Below, one piece after another: positions 7,875 through 15,425 of a DNA stretch of 64,000 nt (its first letter is position 1; every line of letters starts with the position of its first letter). The stretch is from Knoellia sinensis KCTC 19936 (GTDB taxonomy: Bacteria > Actinomycetota > Actinomycetes > Actinomycetales > Dermatophilaceae): contig NZ_AVPJ01000003.1 in assembly GCF_000768705.1 (NCBI RefSeq), positions 287,310 through 351,309 on the forward strand. Direction: 5' to 3'. The position numbers and the translations under genes are program-made. The notes under the pieces are model-generated. The model had not been told where the DNA came from. It saw nothing but the letters and a program-made list of their open reading frames with translations, and did no database searches.

Positions 7875-9161
7875 TCAGGGCGTGGGGCTGCGGGCGTCGT
7901 ATCGCAGGAACCCGGGTGTGACCCGCGCGAGCACGAACATCGCTGCGACACAGGCCAACCCGCCAACGACAGCCATCATGCCCTCACCGATTCCCTCGGC
8001 AACGAACCCGCCGAGGAACTCACCCAACCGCGGTCCGCCCGCCACGACGACGATGAACACGCCCTGAAGGCGTCCGCGCAGGTGGTCCGGTGTCGCCGAC
8101 TGCAGGATCGTCGTCCGGAACACCGCACTCACCGAGTCGGCCCCACCGGCGATCGCCATCGCGGCGAGCCCCACCCAGAGCGCCTGCTCGCGCGTGAGCA
8201 CCTCCCCCGCTGCGAGCATCGCGGCACCGAGTCCGGCGATCGCGGCACCCCACCCGACGATCGAGATGAGGATCGCGCGGCCCTGGTGGATCACCGTGCC
8301 CAGCCGACCGGAGAAGAACATCGCCCCGATCCCACCTACCGCGGCCGCCGCGGTGAGCGCGCCGACCGTGGTCGCGCCCCCGCCGAAGATCACGGCACCT
8401 GCCGCCGGGAAGAGCACGCGCGGCTGGGCCAGCACCATCGCGCAGATGTCGGCGATGAACGTCATGCGCACATTGGGGCGCGTCGCGAGGAACGCGAAGC
8501 CGTCGAGAACCGACCGTATGCCGGGTGCTCGCCTCGACGGCTCGCTCTCACCTTGGTCGCCGGATTCCGGTGGAAGAGAGGGCAATCGGGCCAATCCCCA
8601 CAGCGCCGCCGTCGTGATGAGGGCGTCGACGGTGTAGGCCGTCCTGAAGCCACCCCAGTCGACGAGGACGCCGGCGAGCAACGGGCCGATGGTCATCGAC
8701 GCGTTCATCGCGAACACCGACAGGGCGTTGGCCGCCGGCAACTGGTCGCGTCGCAGGATGCGCGGATAGATGGACGTGCGTGCCGGGCTGGCCACCGCGA
8801 AGGCGGCGTTCCACGCTGCGACGAGGACATAGAGCACCCACACCTGGGTGTTCCCCACCCACGCCTGGAGGGCGCAGAGCACCGAGACGACGAACGCCAC
8901 TGACTGCGCAATGAGTCCGACGATGCGCCGGTCGAAGTGGTCGACCAAGGTCCCGCCATAGAGCCCCATCACGACCAGGGGGATCAGCGCACACAGCCCC
9001 ACGATGCCCACTGACGCCGTCGACCGCGTCAGGTCGTAGACCTGCAGGCCGATGGCGACCACCGCGAGCTGGGATCCGACGTTCGAGAGGGTGAAGCCGG
9101 CATACAGGCGTCGATAGTCCGCATTGCTCCGCAACGGTTCGAGGTCGAGGAGCAGCGGCAC
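7875..9161 (-). CDS. Major facilitator superfamily transporter, EntS-like (MFS_3)
   Basis: About 428 residues with twelve hydrophobic segments. The start LEPLRSNADYRRLYAGFTLSNVGSQL, the DHFDRR loop after helix 3 and ARTSIYPRILRRDQLPAANAL are typical of the MFS_3 group, which includes the enterobactin exporter EntS and several drug or siderophore exporters. A hydrophilic loop with SGDQGESEPSRR separates the two six-helix halves. A second signature, SATPDHLRGRLQGVF, occurs in the C-terminal half. The substrate cannot be inferred. It converges on mtr, with 8 bp between the stops. Confidence 0.85.
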   Translation of the reverse strand: MPLLLDLEPLRSNADYRRLYAGFTLSNVGSQLAVVAIGLQVYDLTRSTASVGIVGLCALIPLVVMGLYGGTLVDHFDRRIVGLIAQSVAFVVSVLCALQAWVGNTQVWVLYVLVAAWNAAFAVASPARTSIYPRILRRDQLPAANALSVFAMNASMTIGPLLAGVLVDWGGFRTAYTVDALITTAALWGLARLPSLPPESGDQGESEPSRRAPGIRSVLDGFAFLATRPNVRMTFIADICAMVLAQPRVLFPAAGAVIFGGGATTVGALTAAAAVGGIGAMFFSGRLGTVIHQGRAILISIVGWGAAIAGLGAAMLAAGEVLTREQALWVGLAAMAIAGGADSVSAVFRTTILQSATPDHLRGRLQGVFIVVVAGGPRLGEFLGGFVAEGIGEGMMAVVGGLACVAAMFVLARVTPGFLRYDARSPTP

Positions 9162-9170
9162 CCTGTGACC

Positions 9171-9902
9171 TTATGGTGAGCGGCGGGTGAGGCAGTACAC
9201 ACGCCCCACGGGGTCACGCATGACCGTCCATTCGTCGGGATTCGGCTCACCGACGAAGGTGGCGCCCGCGGCTTCGTGGGTGACGCGGCTTGCGCCGCGG
9301 TCGTGGCACGCGAAGTCGACGTGCGCCCCCACCTCGCCCGTCACGGTGTCGAGTCGTTGGAGGAGCAGACCGATGGGTATGCCGTCCGGCCGAGCGAGTC
9401 GCTCGAACTCTCGTCCCGCAGGGCGACGGTTCCAGCCCGTCAGCTTCTCCCAGAAGGAGCACTCCTGGTCGAAGAGCGTGGAGGGGATGTCGAGGCAGAC
9501 CTGATCGAGGAGGTCGGGTTCGCCGATGCGGATCTGGGTGGTCGGCGACCCAGCGTGTGCCCACGACGTGATGCAGAACGTGAAGCCGCCCGGTGAACGC
9601 ATGACGATCACGGTCCCGTCGGGGTAGCGATGCACGACTGTCGCACCGAGCCGTGCCGCTTCGGCGGCGCCAGCGCCGACGTCATCCACGTCCAGGTCGA
9701 GGTGCACCCCGCCACCGCTGAAGACGCGCTGGACCTTGACCCACGGGTCGCCACCTTCGGGGATCAGCGTCGCGAACTCTTCCCGCTCGCCGCGCCTGGT
9801 CGAGATTCGGGTCCGAGTGACGTTCTGCCAGAAGGCTTCCGATGCGTCAGCATCACCCTCGACCGTGTCGAGGAACGCCCATATCCACTTGATGCCGATC
9901 AT
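9171..9902 (-). CDS. Two-domain VOC (glyoxalase/bleomycin-resistance fold) protein
   Basis: About 243 residues with two repeats of the vicinal-oxygen-chelate fold. Residues 1-120 include WAFLDTVEGDADASEAFWQN and VHLDLDVDDVGAGAAEAARLGA; residues 125-243 repeat the pattern with QVCLDIPSTLFDQECSFWEKL and AHVDFACHDRGASRVTHEAAGA. The ATG at 9902 forms ATGA with the menC stop. Actinobacterial proteins of this type are usually annotated only as VOC family. Its fixed position after menC, with a second VOC gene on the other side, suggests a linked role or simple co-expression; no substrate is evident. Confidence 0.8.
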   Translation of the reverse strand: MIGIKWIWAFLDTVEGDADASEAFWQNVTRTRISTRRGEREEFATLIPEGGDPWVKVQRVFSGGGVHLDLDVDDVGAGAAEAARLGATVVHRYPDGTVIVMRSPGGFTFCITSWAHAGSPTTQIRIGEPDLLDQVCLDIPSTLFDQECSFWEKLTGWNRRPAGREFERLARPDGIPIGLLLQRLDTVTGEVGAHVDFACHDRGASRVTHEAAGATFVGEPNPDEWTVMRDPVGRVYCLTRRSP

Positions 9903-10882
9903 GCTTCTTTCCAGCAGGACGCGACTCGCTCGCGCCACCACTGGATGCGGTCGGGCGAGGCGGCAAATCGGTCGAGGAGCGCGGGGTCGGGCGTGACACG
10001 GCGCACGGGGAGCGCACCACCGACTGGCACGAGCGAGTCGGTCGTGACGTCCCCCTCGAGCAAGGCAACCGTGCCGAGACCGCAGGCGTGGTCGAGCTGC
10101 GGAAGTGCCGCTGCGAGGGCGACGCACGCCGCCATTCCCACGCTCGTGTCAAGCGCCGACGAGACCACGGCAGGGAGCCCACACTGCTCGACGACGTCGA
10201 GCGCTCGTCGGACTCCCCCGAGGGGTGCGGCCTTGATGACGATGAGGTCGGCCGCGTCGAGGTCGCGCACCCGCATCGGGTCCTCGGCCTTGCGGATCGA
10301 CTCGTCCGCCGCCACAGGGACGTCGATCCCGTTGCGTGCCAAGGCGATTCGCAGATCGCGCAACTCCTCGACCGTGGCGCACGGCTGCTCCGCGTACTCG
10401 ATGTCATATGCCGCGAGTCGCCCAAGAACGTCCGTCGCCGTGTCGACGTCCCACGCCCCGTTGGCGTCGACCCGGACCCGAGCGGAAGGTCCCATCGCGT
10501 CGCGAACCGCAGCGACACGGCATACGTCATCGTCTGTCGTCTGTCCGCGTTCGGCGACCTTGACCTTGGCGGTCGTCGCACCCGAGAAGCGTTGCAGGAC
10601 ACCGGAGACGGCGTGGGGGTCAACAGCCGGCACGGTGGCGTTGACGGGGACTGACTCGCGAACGGGCTCGGGCCATCCCTCCCACGCGGCCTCGACCGCC
10701 GCGGCGAGCCAGCGGCTGGCCTCGGGCGGGGCGTATTCGAGGAAGGCGCCGAACTCCCCCCAGCCTGTCGGCCCTTGGACGAGCGCAACCTCGCGCTCGG
10801 TCACGCCACGGAACTTCACCCGCATCGGGATCGAGACGACCCGCAGGCTGTCGAGGAGGTCGGTCAGACTGGGTGTGCTCAT
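9899..10882 (-). CDS. menC: o-Succinylbenzoate synthase
   Basis: About 327 residues, enolase superfamily. TTAKVKVAE provides the K-x-K general base, RVDANGAWDVDTA the first metal-binding Asp, YAEQPC the Glu, and PVAADESIR the Asp, with VIKAAPLGG and SSALDTSVGMAACVALAAAL completing the barrel. It dehydrates SHCHC to o-succinylbenzoate, the step after MenD/MenH. It is coupled at both ends: its ATG overlaps the TGA of the upstream single-domain VOC gene (ATGA at 10879-10882), and its TGA overlaps the ATG of the downstream VOC gene. Confidence 0.93.
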   Translation of the reverse strand: MSTPSLTDLLDSLRVVSIPMRVKFRGVTEREVALVQGPTGWGEFGAFLEYAPPEASRWLAAAVEAAWEGWPEPVRESVPVNATVPAVDPHAVSGVLQRFSGATTAKVKVAERGQTTDDDVCRVAAVRDAMGPSARVRVDANGAWDVDTATDVLGRLAAYDIEYAEQPCATVEELRDLRIALARNGIDVPVAADESIRKAEDPMRVRDLDAADLIVIKAAPLGGVRRALDVVEQCGLPAVVSSALDTSVGMAACVALAAALPQLDHACGLGTVALLEGDVTTDSLVPVGGALPVRRVTPDPALLDRFAASPDRIQWWRERVASCWKEA

Positions 10883-11283
10883 CGGTCGCGCGACGAGAGG
10901 ACGCAGAACTCGTTGCCCTCCGGATCGGCGAGCACGGTCCAGGTGACGTCCGCCGGTTGTCCGACATCGACGCGAGTCGCACCTCGTTCGAGCAGGGAGG
11001 CAATCTCCGCGTCGCGGTCCTGGGTGGTGTGGGGGGCGAGATCGATGTGCAGGCGGTTCTTGATCGTCTTGGCCTCCTCGACGCGGACGAAGACCAGCTC
11101 CTGCGGTTGGCGGCGCCACTCCTCGAGCGTGTCGATGGGGTCCTCGGTCGCCTCTGGTGGCGAGACGACGACCTCCTCGTCGTCCTCGTAGCCGATCTTC
11201 CAGCCCAACGTCTCCGCCCACCAGCGTGCTTGGGCTGCGTTGTCGTGGCAGTCGATGACGGTCGTGTACCAAAGCAGGGCCAT
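10879..11283 (-). CDS. Single-domain VOC family protein (glyoxalase-like)
   Basis: About 134 residues. The sequence starts ALLWYTTVIDCHDNAAQARWW, a common opening of actinobacterial glyoxalase-like (Glyoxalase_6) proteins, and ends WTVLADPEGNEFCVLSS, the standard last strand of the fold. His in NRLHIDLAP and Glu in GNEFCVL are candidate metal ligands. It is the first gene of a three-gene operon with menC and the two-domain VOC gene, with 4-bp overlaps. No substrate is identifiable. Confidence 0.8.
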   Translation of the reverse strand: MALLWYTTVIDCHDNAAQARWWAETLGWKIGYEDDEEVVVSPPEATEDPIDTLEEWRRQPQELVFVRVEEAKTIKNRLHIDLAPHTTQDRDAEIASLLERGATRVDVGQPADVTWTVLADPEGNEFCVLSSRDR

Positions 11284-11387
11284 ACGCCCGAACCTACTCG
11301 GGCGCCTGGACGGCGGAGCCGAGGGTTTGGGCCGTTCGCGTCATGCCGCACGAGACGCTCCGACGGCATCATGGAGGGATGCAGACC

Positions 11388-11624
11388 ATGATCAGCATCG
11401 ACTCAGCCCTCCTCAAGCAGGCACGTGGCTATGCCAAGCGGACCGGGCTCACCTGGAACGACTTCGCCGAGCAGGCGCTGCGTTCGCACTTGGAGACCGT
11501 CGATCCCGACGGCAAGGTCGAGACAGGCGCTGGCGAGGAACCGGGCGAGAAGACCCGCTTCGTCGTGGTTCCCGACGAACTGATCGAGGCCGAGGGCGAC
11601 GCTGACTACATCTGGACGCGCTGA
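11388..11624 (+). CDS. Ribbon-helix-helix antitoxin-like protein, orphan
   Basis: About 78 residues. MISIDSALLKQARGYAKRTGLTWNDFAEQALRSHLE has the strand-helix-helix pattern of MetJ/Arc-type antitoxins (compare the vapB at 12656). The tail is acidic (KVETGAGEEPGEK, LIEAEGDADYIW). Of three in-frame ATGs (11343, 11379, 11388) the last is preferred: GGAGGG at 11373-11378 lies nine bases upstream. No toxin gene follows; the next gene lies on the other strand. It may be an antitoxin remnant or a free-standing regulator. Confidence 0.6.
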   Translation: MISIDSALLKQARGYAKRTGLTWNDFAEQALRSHLETVDPDGKVETGAGEEPGEKTRFVVVPDELIEAEGDADYIWTR

Positions 11625-11631
11625 CAGACGG

Positions 11632-12519
11632 CTACCCATCGGTGGCAACAGGCTGCTCAGGAGTCATCGCGCGAAGGTGAAGTGCTGCGTCACGCGTTGA
11701 AACAATCGCCTCTCGGAACGAGCCGACCAGGTAGTTGCCGGATCCCAGCACCAAGACGTCCAGCTGCAGCCGATCCCACCCTCGGAGGAGCGGCGTCTGG
11801 GGCGCAACCGCGCGGGCCACGGCTTGAACCTTGTCGTGGGGAGCCGATCGGAGGTTGAAGAGAGTTCGCAGCAGCGTTGTGGGAACGATGCGCCCCTGAC
11901 CCACGAGGTCGTTGGCCTTCGCCGCAGCGGTCAGCGTCGCGCACGCCATCGCCTCGTCAGGCAGGCTGCCACGCAGGAGCGCGGGTTGTGCTGCCACCGC
12001 TGTCGCCAGGAGGCGCCGCGAAGCGGTCAACACCTCCGTGCCGAAGAGGAGCTCCGAGACCCGCGTCAGTTCGTGGTCGATGCGAGCCACACGTTCACGG
12101 AGTTCTGGCGGGACTCGGCTGAGGTCGATTTCCTCGTGGGGCAGGGCGTGGGCGTCGAGCGCAGTCAGGCGGTCCTCACCACCGACGAGGAGGGAGAGCC
12201 AACTCAGGATCTGCTCGTGCTTGGCCGGCGTGGGAGGAGGCGGCGGCGTGGGCGGCACCACGGGGCGTCCCCGACCGAGCTCCCTCGCGGTGTGCTCGAA
12301 GCCGCTCCCCTCGACCGGCCGCTTGCGGACGTTGACGACCTCGTTGTCGATGACAACGAGGTGAAGCAGGTCTCCGAGATTGCTGTTGCCCGGACCGCCG
12401 TAGTGGCGGTCATCCGGCTCGCCATAGGGGTAGTCGTCGAAGCCAGGCTCGCCCCTGCCTGCACCCCAATGCGGCTCGGGGTTTGGGTCCCGGTCGAAGC
12501 TCAGGATGTTGTCGTTCAT
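11632..12519 (-). CDS. Hypothetical protein with Gly/Pro/acidic N terminus and helical C-terminal domain
   Basis: About 295 residues; I do not recognise the family. Residues 1-45 are rich in Gly, Pro, Asp and Tyr (GEPGFDDYPYGEPDDRHYGG). LGDLLHLVVIDNEVVNVRKRP follows as a possible short beta segment, then a polyproline hinge (VVPPTPPPPPTPAK, around residue 88-101). Residues 105-290 are predicted mostly helical (ELRERVARIDHELTRVSELL, VLTASRRLLATAVAAQPALL). There is no signal peptide or membrane helix. It faces away from vapB and shares a 136-bp intergenic region with it. Third-position G+C supports it as a real gene. Confidence 0.6.
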   Translation of the reverse strand: MNDNILSFDRDPNPEPHWGAGRGEPGFDDYPYGEPDDRHYGGPGNSNLGDLLHLVVIDNEVVNVRKRPVEGSGFEHTARELGRGRPVVPPTPPPPPTPAKHEQILSWLSLLVGGEDRLTALDAHALPHEEIDLSRVPPELRERVARIDHELTRVSELLFGTEVLTASRRLLATAVAAQPALLRGSLPDEAMACATLTAAAKANDLVGQGRIVPTTLLRTLFNLRSAPHDKVQAVARAVAPQTPLLRGWDRLQLDVLVLGSGNYLVGSFREAIVSTRDAALHLRAMTPEQPVATDG

Positions 12520-12620
12520 GCGTTCCAGCCTCCGGTTCGAGTCGGACGGCCACCATGCCGCCCCGGGTTCGAACGGTGCCAGAAGACCGCGAGACGCCCG
12601 GCGAGTTATCCACAGGCCAT

Positions 12621-12647
12621 TGCATCATGATGCGCGACCATGATGCA
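12621..12647. promoter_or_regulatory. Palindromic operator candidate of vapBC
   Basis: Immediately upstream of vapB (start 12656) lies a perfect 12-bp palindrome GCATCATGATGC (12622-12633). The larger arms TGCATCAT (12621-12628) and ATGATGCA (12640-12647) form a second inverted repeat. Ribbon-helix-helix VapB proteins normally bind such paired palindromes to repress their own operon, so this is the likely autoregulatory site. Binding is inferred. Confidence 0.6.
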
Positions 12648-12655
12648 CTGATGCC

Positions 12656-12898
12656 ATGCGCACGACAGTGACCATCGCCGACGACGTCCTCAGGGAAGCT
12701 CGCCTCGAGGCGGCGCGCACCAACCAGAGCGTGAGCAGCGTTCTCGAGGCGGCGTTGCGAGAACATCTGGTGCGCACCCAGTCGGCGGCGCGGGTGGACT
12801 TTGTCCTCCCCACCTTCGGCGGCGGCGGTCTGCTCATCGACATCCTCGACAAGGAGGCGTTGGCCGAGGCCCTCGGAGACAACGAGCCCATCGCATGA
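12656..12898 (+). CDS. vapB: VapB-type antitoxin
   Basis: Eighty residues. MRTTVTIADDVLREARLEAA and the helix that follows (TNQSVSSVLEAALREHL) form a ribbon-helix-helix DNA-binding domain; the C-terminal part (DFVLPTFGGGGLLIDILDKE) is the toxin-neutralising segment typical of VapB partners of PIN toxins. Its TGA overlaps the vapC ATG (ATGA, 12895-12898). It is probably autoregulated through the palindromes at 12621-12647. Confidence 0.88.
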   Translation: MRTTVTIADDVLREARLEAARTNQSVSSVLEAALREHLVRTQSAARVDFVLPTFGGGGLLIDILDKEALAEALGDNEPIA

Positions 12899-13356
12899 TC
12901 GTTTTCGACGTCAATGTCTTCGTCTACGCCATCGACAATGTGTCAACGCACCATGCGGAAGCGCGAGACGTCCTCCAGAGCAGCCTCGGTGGCTCGGAGA
13001 CCGTCGCGATCCTGGAACCGACCCTGGTCAGCATGGCCCGGATCGTCACCCATCACAGGCTCATGGCGACCCCGTTGAGCCCTGAGGACGCGCTGGAGTT
13101 CTGCGAGGCCGTCCGCGGTGCACCGGCGGCGCTCCCATCTCCCCCGACTCCGAGGGCATGGGGCTACTTCCACGACCTGGTGACTCGGCTCGGCATGAGG
13201 GGTTCCGACCTCAGCGACGTGTGGCTGGCCGCACAGGCTCAAGCTCTGGGCGCGCGCTTCGTGACCTTCGACCGCGGCTTCAGGCGCTTCGCCGAGCTGG
13301 ACGTCAGGATCCTCGGCACGCGACCGGCAGGCCCGGCGTTAGGCTCCGACGCGTGA
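12895..13356 (+). CDS. vapC: VapC-type PIN-domain ribonuclease toxin
   Basis: About 153 residues. MIVFDVNVFVYAIDN carries the first catalytic Asp (residue 5) of the PIN fold. LEPTLVSMARIV, GSDLSDVWLAAQAQ and FVTFDRGFRRF carry the other acidic positions (the family D-x-W-L-A-A and T-F-D-x-G-F motifs are intact), so the nuclease should be active. VapC toxins cleave tRNA or rRNA. It follows vapB with ATGA coupling. Its stop codon overlaps the GTG of menB, an unusual physical link between a toxin and an essential cofactor gene. Confidence 0.88.
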   Translation: MIVFDVNVFVYAIDNVSTHHAEARDVLQSSLGGSETVAILEPTLVSMARIVTHHRLMATPLSPEDALEFCEAVRGAPAALPSPPTPRAWGYFHDLVTRLGMRGSDLSDVWLAAQAQALGARFVTFDRGFRRFAELDVRILGTRPAGPALGSDA

Positions 13357-14297
13357 GTGCGATCAGTGGCGTGAGTGAGACGTTCGACCCGGCTGCGTGG
13401 GACGAGGTGGAGGGCTTCGACTTCACCGACATCACCTACCACCGGGCCAAGGGCCTCGGCGCCGTGCGCATCGCATTCGACCGGCCCGACGTGCTCAATG
13501 CCTTCCGGCCGCACACCGTCGACGAGCTCTACCGCGCGCTCGACCACGCGCGGCGCACCCCCGACGTCGGCGTCGTCCTCGTCACCGGCAACGGACCTTC
13601 CCCGCGTGAGGGGTCATCCAAGGAGACGCAGGGCTGGGCGTTCTGCACCGGCGGCGACCAGCGCATCCGCGGTCGCTCGGGCTACCAGTACGCCGACGGC
13701 CTCACCGCCGACACGGTCGATGAGCGCCGGGTCAAGGCCGAGGGCGGACGCCTCCACATCCTCGAGGTGCAGCGCCTCATCCGCACGATGCCCAAGGTCG
13801 TCATCTGCCTCGTCAACGGCTGGGCTGCCGGCGGTGGCCACTCGCTGCACGTCGTCTGCGACATGACGATGGCCTCGCGTGAGCACGCCCGCTTCAAGCA
13901 GACCGACGCGGACGTGGGCTCGTTCGACGGCGGCTACGGCAGCGCGTACCTCGCCAAGATGGTCGGCCAGAAGTTCGCCCGCGAGATCTTCTTCCTCGGG
14001 CGCACCTACTCCGCTGACGACATGCACCGCATGGGCGCAGTCAACATCGTCAGCGACCACGCCGAGCTCGAGTCCGACGCCCTCCAGGTCGCTCGCGAGA
14101 TCATGGCGAAGTCGCCACAGGCGCAGCGCATGCTCAAGTTCTCGTTCAACCTGCTCGACGACGGGCTCATGGGCCAGCAGGTCTTCGCTGGTGAGGCGAC
14201 GCGCCTCGCCTACATGACCGATGAGGCCGTCGAGGGTCGCGACCAGTTCCTCGAGAAGCGCGACCCCGACTGGTCCCCCTTCCCCTGGTACTTCTGA
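13353..14297 (+). CDS. menB: 1,4-Dihydroxy-2-naphthoyl-CoA synthase
   Basis: About 314 residues, crotonase fold. The signature is complete: FRPHTVDELYRALDHAR, VVLVTGNGPSPREG, WAFCTGGDQRIRGRSGYQY, NGWAAGGGHSLHVVCDMTMA (oxyanion hole) and QTDADVGSFDGGYGSAYLA with the catalytic Asp. It cyclises o-succinylbenzoyl-CoA. GTG 13353 makes a GTGA overlap with the vapC stop; a second in-frame GTG at 13371 (MSETFDP) is a plausible alternative and would lie outside vapC. The gene is in full frame with no sign of decay. Confidence 0.93.
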   Translation: MSAISGVSETFDPAAWDEVEGFDFTDITYHRAKGLGAVRIAFDRPDVLNAFRPHTVDELYRALDHARRTPDVGVVLVTGNGPSPREGSSKETQGWAFCTGGDQRIRGRSGYQYADGLTADTVDERRVKAEGGRLHILEVQRLIRTMPKVVICLVNGWAAGGGHSLHVVCDMTMASREHARFKQTDADVGSFDGGYGSAYLAKMVGQKFAREIFFLGRTYSADDMHRMGAVNIVSDHAELESDALQVAREIMAKSPQAQRMLKFSFNLLDDGLMGQQVFAGEATRLAYMTDEAVEGRDQFLEKRDPDWSPFPWYF

Positions 14298-14310
14298 CGG
14301 AGAATCTCGT

Positions 14311-14654
14311 ATGCCGTCCGCTCACCTTCCCGAGACCGACCTCCGCCGGGTGGAGCAGTTCTGCCGAGCGATGTGGCCCGAGAAGTTCGTCGATCAAGTG
14401 CAGGCGGAGTACCACGTCCGCGGTCGCACGGTCACGCTGTGTGAGCGGCGAGCCCGTGAGACGGGACTGGCGACTGGGTCCAGGAGACGTTCGCCCAGTT
14501 GCGTTTCCGCCCGGACGCGGGCGACTGGACCCTCCATTGGTCCGACCGCAATTCACGCTGGCACGAGTACCACGAGGGCAACATTTTCATCGGCACCACG
14601 GCCCAACTCCTCGCCGAGATCGACGAGGACCCCACCAGCATCTTCATAGGCTGA
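14311..14654 (+). pseudogene. DUF3024 protein gene broken by a frameshift
   Basis: The first part, read from ATG 14311 (GGAG at 14299-14302), gives MPSAHLPETDLRRVEQFCRA and then FVDQVQAEYHVRGRTVTLCERR, the N-terminal half of DUF3024. The C-terminal half (DWVQETFAQLRFRPDAGDW, LHWSDRNSRWHEYHEG, LLAEIDEDPTSIFIG) is present in another frame and ends at TGA 14652-14654. One net missing base between about 14446 and 14480 would join them. Either the gene is a recent pseudogene or the base is a sequencing error. The start codon lies inside a GTATGCCGTCCGC copy. Confidence 0.7.
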
Positions 14655-14660
14655 GAGAAC

Positions 14661-15302
14661 TCAGCCTTCATCGCCCTCGACCACGTCGAGAAGCAACTTG
14701 TCCGCGATGTCCACCTGGAACCAGTGGCGCGGGTTACGTACGCACTGGGCGGCAGACTCGCGCTCATCCACGACCCTCCTGCCGTTCTCGCCGGTGTGCC
14801 ACGCAGTCGCCATATTGAAGAACTTCAAGCGACCTCCGCACCGCACGCAGGTTCCCTTGAGGCGCAGGAGCGCCAACTGCCCGTGACCCCGTCGGTTCGT
14901 GACACCGGCAAGCACTGGGAGAAACGGCACCTTCGAAAAGTGCATCAGCCGATGCTTGGCAAGCCGCCTGAGCGACCACAGGACGGTGCTGAGCATGAGA
15001 AGAAGGGCGAGCAGGGCCAACGCACCGAACGCTTGGAGGACTACGGTGGCGCTGACCGCATCGCCCAGACCGTCCGGTCTGGCTCGCCAGAGACGGCGGA
15101 CGCCCTCGGCGCCGACAAGCAGGCTCCCGATGCTCATGAGACTCGCAACCACCGAGAGCAACTGGTCCGTCGCGGGGAGGAGTCGCGCCTTGCGGACGGT
15201 GTAGGTCTGCGCCTCCTCGGCCGGTCCCCCGATCGTCGTCGGCCCGTTGAAGATTCCGCCGATGAAGCCGTCGACCTGGATCGTCTGATTGATGTCACGC
15301 AT
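14661..15302 (-). CDS. Two-helix membrane protein with cysteine-rich (zinc-ribbon-like) C-terminal domain
   Basis: About 213 residues; family not recognised. The N terminus IQVDGFIGGIFNGPTTIGGP is Gly/Ile-rich and looks like a short beta or adhesive segment. Two hydrophobic helices lie at about residues 45-65 (LLSVVASLMSIGSLLVG) and 85-108 (VVLQAFGALALLALLLML). The C-terminal domain has CVRCGG and later AQCVRNPRHWF, which could bind zinc through C-x2-C and C/H. ATG 15302 is chosen because the sequence before it has no structure. It lies directly beside radC and the restriction operon and converges on the DUF3024 pseudogene, so a defence-related membrane role is possible but not shown. Confidence 0.6.
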   Translation of the reverse strand: MRDINQTIQVDGFIGGIFNGPTTIGGPAEEAQTYTVRKARLLPATDQLLSVVASLMSIGSLLVGAEGVRRLWRARPDGLGDAVSATVVLQAFGALALLALLLMLSTVLWSLRRLAKHRLMHFSKVPFLPVLAGVTNRRGHGQLALLRLKGTCVRCGGRLKFFNMATAWHTGENGRRVVDERESAAQCVRNPRHWFQVDIADKLLLDVVEGDEG

Positions 15303-15425
15303 TGCCCCTGCTCCCCTGCTCTCGTTCGAGTGATGCCATACAGGTTGCCTGAGGGCACTGACAGTCCGGCGAGTCCCTGTGGACAACGGAACATGCCGAA
15401 GCCTCTCAACGCCTAGCGTCGACCC

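Noticed and set aside
12565..12585. tRNA T-arm-like GGGTTCGAAC
   Set aside because: No acceptor or anticodon stems can be drawn around it, and it lies in the vapB upstream gap.
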